Below, piece after piece: positions 56,901 through 64,000 of a DNA stretch of 64,000 bases. The stretch is from Geomonas diazotrophica (GTDB lineage Bacteria; Desulfobacterota; Desulfuromonadia; Geobacterales; Geobacteraceae). The notes beneath the pieces are model-generated. The model made no database searches and was not told the DNA's origin. It saw nothing but the letters and a program-made list of their open reading frames with translations. The position numbers were made by a program, and so were the translations under genes. Each line of letters begins with the position of its first letter. The stretch's first letter is position 1. The stretch spans positions 1 through 64,000 of the forward strand of contig NZ_JAHLMF010000013.1 in the NCBI RefSeq assembly GCF_018919385.1, given 5' to 3'.

Positions 56901-57900
56901 GGGCGCCCGGCAGGCCGAGCAGTTCTCCTGGGGTAAGATGGCCCGCGCCATCCAGGAGATCATCTGCCGCAGCTTCCCGGTCGACGCCCGCCCCGCAGCC
57001 GGAGCGGAGCCAGCTGCCGCCGTCGGTGTCCCGGCCGCCGTCGTCCCCCCCCACGTCAGCGCTGCGCCGCCCCTTTCCGCGCCGTGCGCCGGGTCCGCCG
57101 CGTCCGCAAAAGCGCCATCGTCCACAGAAGCGCCGCCGTCCCTCCCGCGCCTTTCCGTCGTGGTCCCCAGCTACAACTACGCCCGCTACCTGGAGCCCTG
57201 CCTGGACTCCATCCTCTCCCAGGGCTACCCAAACCTGGAGCTGCTGGTCCTGGACGGGGGCTCCACCGACGGCACGGTGGAGATCCTCAAGCGCTACGAC
57301 CGGCACATCGCCTTCTGGCGCAGCCACAAGGACGCCGGCCAGTACGCCGCCATCGAGGAAGGGCTCAACCGCTCGACCGGCGAGATCATGACCTGGCTCA
57401 ACGCCGACGACAAGTTCCACCCCGGCGCCTTCGACGCGGTCTCCCGCATCTTCGCGCAGGCGCCCGAGGTGGAGTGGCTCATGGGGCGCCCGAACAGCTT
57501 CGACGAGAACGGGGTGCAAAAGCACGTGCTCACCTTCCTCCCCATGAACTCGCGCGCCAAGTACCTGGTCGACGAGGAGTTCATCCAGCAGGAGGGGGTG
57601 TTCTGGCGCCGTTCCCTGTGGCAGCGCAGCGGTGCCTACATCGACGGGACGCTGCCGCTTGCGGCCGACCTCGAGCTGTGGGCCCGTTTCTTCAGGAGCG
57701 CGCGGCTCTTCTCGGTCGACCTCCTGCTGGCGGGCTTCCGCGACCACCCGTTGCAGAAGTCCAAGGACAAGGCGGGGTACACCGCCGAGGCCAACCAGGT
57801 GCTTGCCCGCGAGCGGGGGCTCTTCGCCGCGGAACGGACACCTTTCAACCCGCCGGCGCCGCTCCCCATCCTGATCCAGGGCGACAGGGTGATCCTGTGA
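50992..57900 (+). CDS. Seven-module glycosyltransferase/methyltransferase megaprotein
   Basis: This 2302-aa protein starts at GTG 50992 (CAGGAG upstream). Modules by approximate residue: GT-B (GT4-like) 1-436; GT2 469-690 (Val-Val-Pro-Ser-Tyr-Asn-Gln-Gly-Asp-Tyr); GT2 736-960; class I methyltransferase 1000-1235 (Ile-Leu-Glu-Val-Gly-Gly-Gly-Ala); GT2 1250-1480 (Ile-Val-Ser-Thr-Tyr-Asn-Ala-Gly); a short helical linker; GT4 1642-1990 (Glu-Gly-Phe-Gly-Leu-Pro-Leu-Leu-Glu-Ala-Met); GT2 2052-2302. The first, second and fourth GT2 modules share Trp-Leu-Asn-(Ser/Ala)-Asp-Asp with DxD-type acids, and read as internal duplications. No membrane segments, so it acts in the cytoplasm. It overlaps the next gene by GTGA. 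Confidence 0.85.
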   Translation: MSNQYQDPTDKKLKVVHLSHTNYGGAGKAAYRLHQGLRRSGVDSTMLVLNRKGDDPSVRAIPSGEVGGVIDCPLEYPANEAYWQRVWTRWCRKIYDYPNRQECIEIFSDDYSELELSCSREIREADIVNLHWVPGMVNWEQAAAAFQGKQVVWTMHDMNPFTGGCHYAGSCRNYLCGCGSCPMLGSKDPQDMSRAGFLAKEAAYRRLQLHPVAPSRWLAATASGSALLSPFPARVIPNGFPTEVFRPFAGREEVRRGYGVPEGAKVVLFGAENLANERKGFVYLLQALRGLCDYNLVLAVFGTLQEELRNTLNLPIINLGYVEEEETLAALYSMADVFAIPSIEDNLPNTVVEAMLCGVPVVGFDVGGIPDMVLHRETGFVAPARDVKALAEGIWWTLFHPEAQGMGEKARQRALATYSLEAQAASYGELYREIVSRAETPSGRAAALPVTSTPSGRDGSEPVSGACPKISIVVPSYNQGDYLGACLESIVSQGYPNLELIVMDGGSSDGSVEVIRQYEKQISYWQSQPDGGQYRAINEGFHRSTGDIMGWLNSDDMLHPGGLKVLAEVFGGRPEVEFLTGKRIGFDGDGKLNSYGFETKTWSRAELLRKDLIHEVSLFVMQEATYWRRSLWEKAGGSLDLSFKIAADFELWLRLSRYAKLHTVAALIGGFRYYSGGQRCNQFRAEYLTECDAVIDRERELPPTPLSFEAAPPPIPYPLCAEPKPSIAISVPELPTISIVTPSFNQAGFLEECLDSVLSQNYGRLEYIVMDGGSTDGSAEIIKKYERHLSFWQSRPDGGHYPAVNQGFARSTGQVMAWLNSDDKYHPGALRLVADTFRHFPESTWITGSPTGWDVSGAVQYMAAEIPLWSRAKYLRGEIGPPHIQQESTFWRRELWEQAGGSLDTDFELAADLELWARFFRHAELRTLHAPLGGFRSHPDQKTANLLERYNAEAARVIERERRFYLASGSPGLTPAPPALQVSEVEGRARTSVIPENFGAFTYSRAYHFAYFAGMDLELYGAPVDPADCDLKVYQDLLAYSFIRKNVPEGARILEVGGGASRVLRALKERYECWNLDKLEGVGNGPVAVAADGYRLVRDYLGSFSPELPAGYFDVVFSISVLEHVEQGEEQFEKIRADLDRVLRPGGWSLHCFDVVARGPGKGVWSNPLLPYLFEKVATVNRFVPPEQVYQDPFVYHMSEAAYDRHWRPMTGVPIREHGFPLSYNVLWQKPDAGAAPPASSAPAGDKQGYLVSAIVSTYNAGRFFRGCLENLLRQTLYQRGELEIVIIDSGSQQNEGEIAREFMARHPHIVYRRTERETLYAAWNRGIALAHGRFLTHANTDDRHRADAFELMARELERSGAGLAYIDALMTCGANETFEENGATKKWLLPDFDLRQALFDCPFGCQVMWRADAHAEVGSFDGSFKRAGDYEFFFRLALKKGALHIPEIAALYHESIDNLSYQAPQEVIREVHGFIDALRTTFPLEQIYPYLEQDGSPAARVAALVDFGNLLMGASGSLFTDLPLAESFYRKALELQPGRSELADNLAVAAMAQGKREAALSAIALSASQTPRLARYRQELLQGRIPAQLDLVRIPHPGLDAMAPVKVLEQIRVPLTPQELAARKPARTAPHPPREGNPSFPTVVVDGVFFMTPRTGITRVWEALLNEWAATEFGRSVLVLDRIGTAPKIPGLRYRTVPGYDVRPEGWDRAMLQQVCDEEGADLFISTYYSSPLTTPSLFLSHDMIPEMSGMYDLRDPQWQEKRHAMARARAFVAVSRSTARHMEQLYPELAGRIEVAHCGIDRELFRPASEEEKAAFRKARGIARPFFLFVGKRTEHKNGRLLFRGFSRLPERGELALLCVGGAPELEPELAALAAGSEVHLAQFGDDELRIAYSCAEALVYPSTHEGFGLPLLEAMACGCPVITCRNSSIPEVAGEAALYVDPEDAGEMAAALLQVRVAQERGRLIELGARQAEQFSWGKMARAIQEIICRSFPVDARPAAGAEPAAAVGVPAAVVPPHVSAAPPLSAPCAGSAASAKAPSSTEAPPSLPRLSVVVPSYNYARYLEPCLDSILSQGYPNLELLVLDGGSTDGTVEILKRYDRHIAFWRSHKDAGQYAAIEEGLNRSTGEIMTWLNADDKFHPGAFDAVSRIFAQAPEVEWLMGRPNSFDENGVQKHVLTFLPMNSRAKYLVDEEFIQQEGVFWRRSLWQRSGAYIDGTLPLAADLELWARFFRSARLFSVDLLLAGFRDHPLQKSKDKAGYTAEANQVLARERGLFAAERTPFNPPAPLPILIQGDRVIL

Positions 57901-60900
57901 CCGCGCGACCCGACACATACCTGGTCTCCGCCATCGTCTCCACCTACAACGCCGAGCGCTTCCTGCGCGGCAAGCTCGAGGACCTGGAGGCGCAGACCAT
58001 CGCGGACCGGCTGGAGATCGTGGTCATCGACTCCGCCTCCCCGGGGAACGAGCGCGCCATCGTCGAGGAGTTCCAGGCGCGCTACGACAACATCCGTTAC
58101 CTCCGGACCGACAAGCGGGAAACCGTGTACCAGGCCTGGAACCGCGGCATCCGCATGGCAAAGGGGGAGTTCGTCACCAACGCCAACACGGACGACCGCC
58201 TCCGCAACGACGCCTACGAGGTCCTGGTGCGGACGCTTAAGGAGCACCCGGAGTGCGTGCTCGCCTACCCGGACATGCGCATCACCCAGGAGGAAAACGC
58301 CACCTTCGAGCGGCACAAGCCTTTCGGCTTCCGCGACTGGCCCGAGTTCGACCGCCTGAACCTCATCGAACTCTGCTGCGTCGGCCCCTTCCCGCTCTGG
58401 AGAAGGTCGCTGCACGACGAAATCGGCTACTTCGACGAGCGCTTCCGGAGTGCGGCGGACTACGAGTTCTGGCTGCGCGCGGCGCTCAGGCACGACTTCG
58501 TCCACGTCCCGCAGTTCCTGGGGCTGTACTGGCTTTCCGAGGAGACCGTGTCGAGGAAGGGGGACCTCCCCACCCTGGAGTACCTCGAGGTGCAGAGGGA
58601 GTACCGCCCCCGTTTCGCCCCGCTCGCCCCCCCGCCGGTGGAACTGGAGCCCGGCGAATGGCAGGAGTTCGAGGCCCTGGCCGCGCGCCTGGACGCCGGG
58701 GACGCGGCGATACTCCCCCAACTGGAACGCTTCAGCGAGCGCCACCCGCGCGCGCCGCGCTTCCACCTGGAGCTGGCCCATATCTTCTACAAGAAGGGGG
58801 AGATCGGCTACGCCAAGAAGTACTTCGAGAAGGCCGCCATCATCGACCCCGGTTCCGACAGCTACCGCGACAGCCTGCTCTCGTTCATGAAGAGCGAGCT
58901 GTACCAGGCGCTGCAGCACCAGACCGCCTTCGCGGCCGCCAACCCCGACGACCTGGAGGCCCACCTCTGCGCCGGCATGATCCTCATCCTGCTGGAGCGC
59001 TACCATGCGGCCCTGCCCCACTACCGGCGCGCCCTGGAGATCAACCCGGACAGCGCGCTTGCCCGGGAGAACATCGCCTTCCTGGAGCGTGAGCTCCGCC
59101 CCAAGGTGCGCCCCCTCACCTCCATCGTGGTGGCGGCCGACGACCGGGTGGAGTGCACCCGGGAATGCCTGGAGAGCATCGAGCGGCACACCCCGGAGCC
59201 ACACGAGGTGATCCTGGTGGCCAGGGGGGCGGACCAGGCGACGCTGGCCAGGCTGCAGGATCTCTGCGCCGGGCGTGCCGACCACCTGCTCATCGACAGC
59301 GGCGACCGCGCCCGTGCCGCCGCCTTCAACACCGGGCTCCGCGAGGCCGCCGGCAGGGACATCGTCCTCCTGCAGGGGGACACCGTGCTGACCCGCGGCT
59401 GGCTCTCCGGGATGCTGGACGCCCTGGCCCGCGAACCCAACGCCGCGCTCTGCGGCCCCATGGCCAACCGCGCCCAAGGGGCGCAGGGAACCGGCGAGAA
59501 CCGGTACCGGGACCTGCGCGAGCTGGAGAGCCGCGCCGACTCCTTCAGAAGCGACCACTACGGCCGGCGCATCCCGGTGCCGCGGCTGGCGGGCTTCTGC
59601 CTCCTCTTCCCGCGGGAACTCTTCGACGAGGTCGGGGAGCTGGAGCGCCGTTTCGCCTCGGACGCCTGGGCCGACGATTTCTGCCTGCGCGCGGCGCTCA
59701 GGGGACACGGCTGCGTCATCGCGGGCGACATCCTGGTGCACCGCTACGGCAGCGACGCCGACTGCGTCCCGACCGAAGAGCGCCGCCTGCTGGCAGCGAA
59801 GTGGGAACCCGCGGCCCTCGATTCGGAGCAGGCCGCGCGTGTACTGGCGCACCGGGCCCGGGTAGAGGGGGTCAGGCTCGCACAGGCGGGAAAACTGCAG
59901 CAGGCGGTCGACCTCTTGCTGCAGCAGGGGGTGGCGCTCGCGCCGGGGGATCCCGCGCCCTACCTCGACCTGTCCGGGGTGCTCGCCGAGGCGGGGCGCC
60001 ACGGTGAGGCGCTGGAGGTGCTGGCGCAGGCCCCGGCCGGAGAGGCGCTGGCGACCCACCTGCTGCGGGCCCGCTGCCACCGCGACGCCGGGCATCCCGA
60101 CCGGGCAGCGGCGGAGCTGCAGCAAGCCGCCCTCCTCGCCCCCGAAGCGCCGGAGGTGCTCCAACTGCAGGGGGTGCTGGCGCTGGATGCGGGGGAGCGG
60201 GATCAGGCAGAGGAGCTCTTGCGCCGGGCACTGGTGGCCGACCCCGGCTGCGGCCGGGCCTACAGCACCCTCTCCGCCATCCTCTGGGAGCGCGGCGAAA
60301 GGGAGCAGGCGCTGCACCTGGCCGAGCTCGGCTTCGTCCTCCACCCGCTGGAACTCGCCGCGCTGTCACGCTACCACGACTACGCCACCTTCCTCGACGC
60401 GCTGCCGCGGGAGGAGGAGCGCCTGCGAGAGGCCCTTTCCCTCTACCCCGAGCACAAGGGGCTTTGCTACGGGCTGATCGAGCTCCTGATCCGCGACGCC
60501 CGCTACGGCGAGGCCATCGGGGAGATCGGGCGCGCCGCGGCGCGCTTTGACCTCGACGACGCCGGGATCGACGCCGCCCTCCAGATCAGGGGACTGGCCG
60601 GCGACCCGGCGCCCGCCGCCATGGGCACCGGCAGCGTCTCGCTCTGCATGATCGTGAAGGACGAGGCGCGCAACCTGGCCGCCGCGCTCGAATCGGTGCG
60701 GGGGCTTGCCGACGAGCTGGTCGTGGTCGACACCGGTTCCGGCGACCGCACCCGCGACATCGCCCGCATCTTCGGGGCGCGCCTGTTCGACTTCCCCTGG
60801 ACCGGGAGCTTCGCCGAGGCCAGGAACTTCTCGCTCACCCAGGCCCGCGGGGAGTGGATCCTGGTGCTGGACGCGGACGAGGTGCTGGCGCCGGCCGACC

Positions 60901-61787
60901 TCGCCCCGCTTGCCGACCTGGTCAGGCGGGGGGAAGGGGCGGCCTATTCCTTCACCACAAGGAACTACACCGACGAGATCACCCGGCGCGGCTGGGTCGC
61001 CAACGGAGGCGAGTACCCGGAACAGGAGCGGGGGCGGGGGTGGACCCCCAGCGAAAAGGTGCGCCTGTTCCCGAACCGGCCGGCGCTCCGCTTCGAGGGG
61101 GCGGTGCACGAGATGCTGGAGCCCTCCCTGCTCCGGGAGGAGGTCCCCATCCACGCCTGCGACGTCCCGGTGCACCACTACGGCAAGCTGGACGCCGCCG
61201 ACAGCCGCGTCAAGCAGGAGCTCTATTACCGGCTGGGGGTGAAAAAGCTCGAGGAGGTGGGCGCGACGCCCGAGGCGCTCGCGGAGCTTGCGCGCCAGGC
61301 GACCGAGCTGGGGATGGGGCGCGAGGCGGAGGAGCTCTGGCACCGGCTGCTCCGGGCGAGGCCGGAAAACGCCGAGGCCTTCTTCAACCTCGGCTACCTG
61401 TACCTCTGCTCCGGCGACTACCGGCAGGCGCGGGACCACGCCGCGAGGGGGGCCGAACTCGCCCCGGAACTGAAGGAGGCGGCGTTCAACCTGGCCAAGT
61501 GCGAGCTTTACCTGGGGCAGCCTGAAAAGGCGCTCTCCCGCTGCCGCGACATGCTGCAGAGATGGCCCGGGTACCCGCCGGCACTGTCGCTGCTCGCGGT
61601 CTGCCTGCTCATCGGTGGGGACCGGAGCGGCGCCGAGGCCGAAGTGGCGCGCCTGGCGGCACTGAACTACGACTGCGGCGATTTCCTGGAGGAGTACGCA
61701 GCGGGGCTGAAACGGGGGGCGCTGGACCACCTGGCCGCGCCGCTCCTGGACCTGGCGGCGCGCCTGCACGGGGAGGTGCGGCCATGA
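57897..61787 (+). CDS. Three-module GT2 protein with TPR blocks
   Basis: I read this as 1296 aa from GTG 57897, overlapping the preceding stop (GTGA); the frame is open much further upstream but there it is antiparallel to real coding. Module 1 (5-230) is GT2 with Ala-Asn-Thr-Asp-Asp-Arg. A TPR-like region follows (250-395). Module 2 (404-628) is GT2 with Leu-Gln-Gly-Asp-Thr and Asp-Asp-Phe-Cys-Leu-Arg. A second TPR region spans 640-900. Module 3 (913-1100) has Met-Ile-Val-Lys-Asp-Glu and Asp-Ala-Asp-Glu, as in the WaaE-like group. A last TPR block ends the protein. It overlaps the next gene by ATGA. Confidence 0.82.
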   Translation: MTARPDTYLVSAIVSTYNAERFLRGKLEDLEAQTIADRLEIVVIDSASPGNERAIVEEFQARYDNIRYLRTDKRETVYQAWNRGIRMAKGEFVTNANTDDRLRNDAYEVLVRTLKEHPECVLAYPDMRITQEENATFERHKPFGFRDWPEFDRLNLIELCCVGPFPLWRRSLHDEIGYFDERFRSAADYEFWLRAALRHDFVHVPQFLGLYWLSEETVSRKGDLPTLEYLEVQREYRPRFAPLAPPPVELEPGEWQEFEALAARLDAGDAAILPQLERFSERHPRAPRFHLELAHIFYKKGEIGYAKKYFEKAAIIDPGSDSYRDSLLSFMKSELYQALQHQTAFAAANPDDLEAHLCAGMILILLERYHAALPHYRRALEINPDSALARENIAFLERELRPKVRPLTSIVVAADDRVECTRECLESIERHTPEPHEVILVARGADQATLARLQDLCAGRADHLLIDSGDRARAAAFNTGLREAAGRDIVLLQGDTVLTRGWLSGMLDALAREPNAALCGPMANRAQGAQGTGENRYRDLRELESRADSFRSDHYGRRIPVPRLAGFCLLFPRELFDEVGELERRFASDAWADDFCLRAALRGHGCVIAGDILVHRYGSDADCVPTEERRLLAAKWEPAALDSEQAARVLAHRARVEGVRLAQAGKLQQAVDLLLQQGVALAPGDPAPYLDLSGVLAEAGRHGEALEVLAQAPAGEALATHLLRARCHRDAGHPDRAAAELQQAALLAPEAPEVLQLQGVLALDAGERDQAEELLRRALVADPGCGRAYSTLSAILWERGEREQALHLAELGFVLHPLELAALSRYHDYATFLDALPREEERLREALSLYPEHKGLCYGLIELLIRDARYGEAIGEIGRAAARFDLDDAGIDAALQIRGLAGDPAPAAMGTGSVSLCMIVKDEARNLAAALESVRGLADELVVVDTGSGDRTRDIARIFGARLFDFPWTGSFAEARNFSLTQARGEWILVLDADEVLAPADLAPLADLVRRGEGAAYSFTTRNYTDEITRRGWVANGGEYPEQERGRGWTPSEKVRLFPNRPALRFEGAVHEMLEPSLLREEVPIHACDVPVHHYGKLDAADSRVKQELYYRLGVKKLEEVGATPEALAELARQATELGMGREAEELWHRLLRARPENAEAFFNLGYLYLCSGDYRQARDHAARGAELAPELKEAAFNLAKCELYLGQPEKALSRCRDMLQRWPGYPPALSLLAVCLLIGGDRSGAEAEVARLAALNYDCGDFLEEYAAGLKRGALDHLAAPLLDLAARLHGEVRP

Positions 61788-64000
61788 CCGAGGGACAGAC
61801 CCTGAAGGAGCTCTTCGCGGCGGCAAACGCCCTCTTCGCCTCCGGCGACCTGGCCGGCGCCGCCGAGCGCTACCGGCGCGTGCTGCGGCTCGACCCCTAC
61901 TTCGCCCAGGGCAGCTTCAACCTGGGGTGCACCCTGGACCGTCTCTCCGGCCCGGGGGAGGCGCTGCCGTACTTCGAACGGGCGGCGCAACTGGCACCCC
62001 AGTGGAGCGAGGCGCAGGGAAACCTCGGCTTTGCCCTGGCCCGGCTGGGACGCATGGAAGAGGCCGCTCAGGCGCTCGCGCAAGCCTGCCGTCTCGCCCC
62101 CGAGAACGCCGGCTTGCGCAACAACCTCGGGCTCGCGCTGACTGCCCTGGGGCGCGGCGAGGAGGCCCGGGACAGCTTCCAGGAGGCGATCCGCCTCGAC
62201 CCCCGCTACCCGGAGCCGCACAGCAACCTGGGCATCCTGCTCGAGCGCTTCGGCAACGGCGGCGCGGCCATCCGCTCCCTGCGCGAGGCGCTGAGGCTCC
62301 GGCCCGACTACGCCGAGGCGCACCACAACCTGGCCAACGCGCTCAAATCGCAGGGGAGGCACCGGGAGGCGCTGGAGCATTACCGGGCGGCGCTGCGCCT
62401 CGACCCGGGGAACGCTGAGGCGCACAGTTCGCTGCTGTTCGCCCTGCTCTACCAGGCCGGCAGCGCCGAAGAGACCCTGTTCGCCGAGCATGCCGCCTTC
62501 GGCGCCGCGCACCGCTTTCCCCCCCGGCGCCACGACAACGCGCCGCTCCCGGACCGGGTGCTGAACATCGGCTACGTCTCCGCCGACTTCCGCGAGCACG
62601 CCGTGGCGCGCTTCATCGAGCCGGTGCTCGCCCACCACGACCGGGACCGCTTCCGGGTCTTCTGCTACGCCAACGTCTCCGTCCCCGATGCAAAAAGCGC
62701 GAGCCTCGCCTCGCTCTGCGACCGCTTCGTCAGCATCGCCGGGCTTACCGACGACGCCGTGGACCGGCTCCTCACCGAGGACGGCATCGACATCCTGGTG
62801 GACCTTTCCGGCCACTCTGCCGGCAACCGCCTGCCGCTCTTCGCCCGAAAGCCTGCCCCGGTGCAGATCACCTGGATCGGCTACCCCTTCAGCACCGGGC
62901 TCACGAGCATGGACTACCGCATCAGCGACGCCGTCTGCGACCCCCCCGGCGCGACCGAGCGCTACCACAGCGAGGAGCTGATCAGACTCCCCGGCACCTT
63001 CTCCTGCTTCGCCCCCCCCGAGGATGCCCCTGCCGTGACCGGTCTCCCCTGCCTCGCCTCGGGACAGGTCACCTTCGGCTCCTTCAACAACCCGGCCAAG
63101 ATCACCCCGGAGACCGTGGCCCTCTGGGCCGACGTGCTGCGCGCGGTGCCCGGCTCTCGCATGCTGCTCAAGGGGTACTCCTTCGCCTGTCCCGAGGCGA
63201 GGCAGCAGCTGCTGGACGCCTTTTCCGAGCGCGGCATCGAGCCGCAACGGCTGGAGCTGACCGGGAACACCCCCTCCTACCGCGACCACCTGGCGCTCTA
63301 CGGCCGGGTCGACCTCGCCCTGGACACCTTCCCCTACAACGGCACCACCACGACCTGCGAGGCGCTCTGGATGGGGGTGCCGGTACTGACCCTCTCGGGG
63401 GCTACGCACCGCTCGCGGGTGGGGGCTTCGCTTCTGCACGCCCTGGGACTGGACGCCCTGGCGGCACAGGAAGGATCCGCTTTCGTGGAGCGGGCCGCGG
63501 CCCTCGCGCTGGACCCTCCCCGGCTGAAGGAGCTCAGGGAGACCCTGCGCGACCGGATGGCAGCCTCCCCCCTCACCGACGGCGCCGGGTTCACCCGGAA
63601 CCTGGAAGCCGCGCTCACCGAGGTCTGGGGCAGGTGGTGCCGCACCCATCCGCACCTTGCGGCGGATCCCAAGCTGGAGGGGGGGGCGCTCCTGCGCCAG
63701 GGAAGGCTCGACCTCGCGCTGCGGCGCTTCCTGGAGCCGCTCCGCTCGGGGGACAAGTCGACCCTCGGCGGGATCCAGGAGACGCTCAACGCCCAGACCG
63801 CGGCGGACCAGGCGCGGGCCCTCGCGCGCGAAGAGGGGGTGGACGATCCCGCTGCCCCGGAGGAAATCGCCAGCGAAACCCTCGCCGAATGCGCCGAGCT
63901 CCTCTGCAGCGCCGGTCTGGTGACGCCGGCGGACCTGATCTGCCGCTACCTGGGGGACCGGGGCTATCGCACCCCCCGGGTGAGCCGCACGCTGGGAGAG
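61784..64000 (+). CDS. TPR-O-GlcNAc-transferase-like protein (SPINDLY/GT41), incomplete
   Basis: 739 codons from ATG 61784 are visible before the window ends, with no stop. Residues 1-225 are TPRs (Asn-Leu-Gly-Phe-Ala-Leu-Ala-Arg-Leu-Gly, Asn-Asn-Leu-Gly-Leu-Ala-Leu). About 260-616 is the GT41 catalytic part: Ile-Gly-Tyr-Val-Ser-Ala-Asp-Phe-Arg-Glu-His, Ile-Asp-Ile-Leu-Val-Asp-Leu-Ser-Gly-His-Ser, Trp-Ile-Gly-Tyr-Pro, Asp-Thr-Phe-Pro-Tyr-Asn-Gly and Thr-Thr-Cys-Glu-Ala-Leu-Trp-Met-Gly-Val-Pro-Val. These match O-GlcNAc transferase/SPINDLY, which put a sugar on Ser/Thr of proteins. An added C-terminal part continues beyond the window. It links the cluster to protein glycosylation. Confidence 0.88.
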   Translation, partial: MTEGQTLKELFAAANALFASGDLAGAAERYRRVLRLDPYFAQGSFNLGCTLDRLSGPGEALPYFERAAQLAPQWSEAQGNLGFALARLGRMEEAAQALAQACRLAPENAGLRNNLGLALTALGRGEEARDSFQEAIRLDPRYPEPHSNLGILLERFGNGGAAIRSLREALRLRPDYAEAHHNLANALKSQGRHREALEHYRAALRLDPGNAEAHSSLLFALLYQAGSAEETLFAEHAAFGAAHRFPPRRHDNAPLPDRVLNIGYVSADFREHAVARFIEPVLAHHDRDRFRVFCYANVSVPDAKSASLASLCDRFVSIAGLTDDAVDRLLTEDGIDILVDLSGHSAGNRLPLFARKPAPVQITWIGYPFSTGLTSMDYRISDAVCDPPGATERYHSEELIRLPGTFSCFAPPEDAPAVTGLPCLASGQVTFGSFNNPAKITPETVALWADVLRAVPGSRMLLKGYSFACPEARQQLLDAFSERGIEPQRLELTGNTPSYRDHLALYGRVDLALDTFPYNGTTTTCEALWMGVPVLTLSGATHRSRVGASLLHALGLDALAAQEGSAFVERAAALALDPPRLKELRETLRDRMAASPLTDGAGFTRNLEAALTEVWGRWCRTHPHLAADPKLEGGALLRQGRLDLALRRFLEPLRSGDKSTLGGIQETLNAQTAADQARALAREEGVDDPAAPEEIASETLAECAELLCSAGLVTPADLICRYLGDRGYRTPRVSRTLGE

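Noticed and set aside
57084-57896. Extended start of the 1296-aa protein
   Set aside because: The upstream part is Arg/Pro/Gly-rich out-of-frame reading of the megaprotein's last GT2 module. The GTG at 57897 with stop overlap is the natural start.

Overview
The backbone of this window looks like a high-G+C deltaproteobacterium of the Geobacter/Citrifermentans/Geomonas group. The evidence is the gene content and order: an rpsU-yqeY-cvpA-dnaG-rpoD macromolecular synthesis cluster, a his cluster joined to murA, prmC, prfA, thyX, rpmE and rho, a folE2-queC pair, and abundant GC-rich REP-like intergenic repeats. This assignment is inferred from content and style, not from a search.

Positions 1-10.1 kb are a lower-G+C accessory island. 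It starts, cut by the window edge, with an IS3-type transposase start. It then carries a Phd/VapC-type toxin-antitoxin pair inside a unit bounded by terminal inverted repeats and 9-bp direct repeats, an ISL3-like transposase remnant that truncates a small membrane protein, a TIR-domain protein, a small serine recombinase, a hipA-hipB pair in toxin-first order with operator-like palindromes, a block of small unknown genes with probable frameshifts, and a 501-aa large serine recombinase. The recombinase reads into comM (yifB) and the chromosomal comM copy is cut at its conserved Asn-Pro-Cys motif. This is the right-hand junction of an island integrated in comM; the other junction lies left of the window.

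Positions 10-40.5 kb are housekeeping genes. They cover thioredoxin reductase, an outer-membrane protein, a cation-efflux protein, threonine ammonia-lyase, RecQ, a DUF2064 transferase, FolE2 and QueC (folate and queuosine precursors), RpoD/DnaG/CvpA/YqeY/S21, histidine biosynthesis (hisG, D, B, H, A, F, E; no hisC, hisI or hisZ seen here), MurA, PrmC and PrfA (the methyltransferase and its release-factor substrate), DUF1385, ThyX, L31, Rho, an RF-1-domain rescue-like factor, a cytidylate-kinase-like protein and an EamA transporter. The gaps between them hold two families of palindromic repeats.

Positions 40.6-64 kb are a glycan assembly region of very high G+C. It has a GT61 enzyme, a GT2-TPR protein with eroded catalytic residues, a TPR protein with an Ig-like tail, a WlbA/WbpB-type nucleotide-sugar dehydrogenase on the opposite strand, and then a long co-directional run of five genes. 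Three of its four junctions are 4-bp stop/start overlaps. The run encodes a GT-B protein, a 979-aa GT plus two methyltransferase-like domains, a 2302-aa chain of seven catalytic modules (two GT-B, four GT2, one methyltransferase), a 1296-aa protein with three GT2 modules between TPR blocks, and a TPR-O-GlcNAc-transferase-like (SPINDLY/GT41) protein cut by the window end. Together these suggest a translationally coupled assembly line building a methylated glycan, probably on a protein such as flagellin. The acceptor is not in the window and this role is inference.
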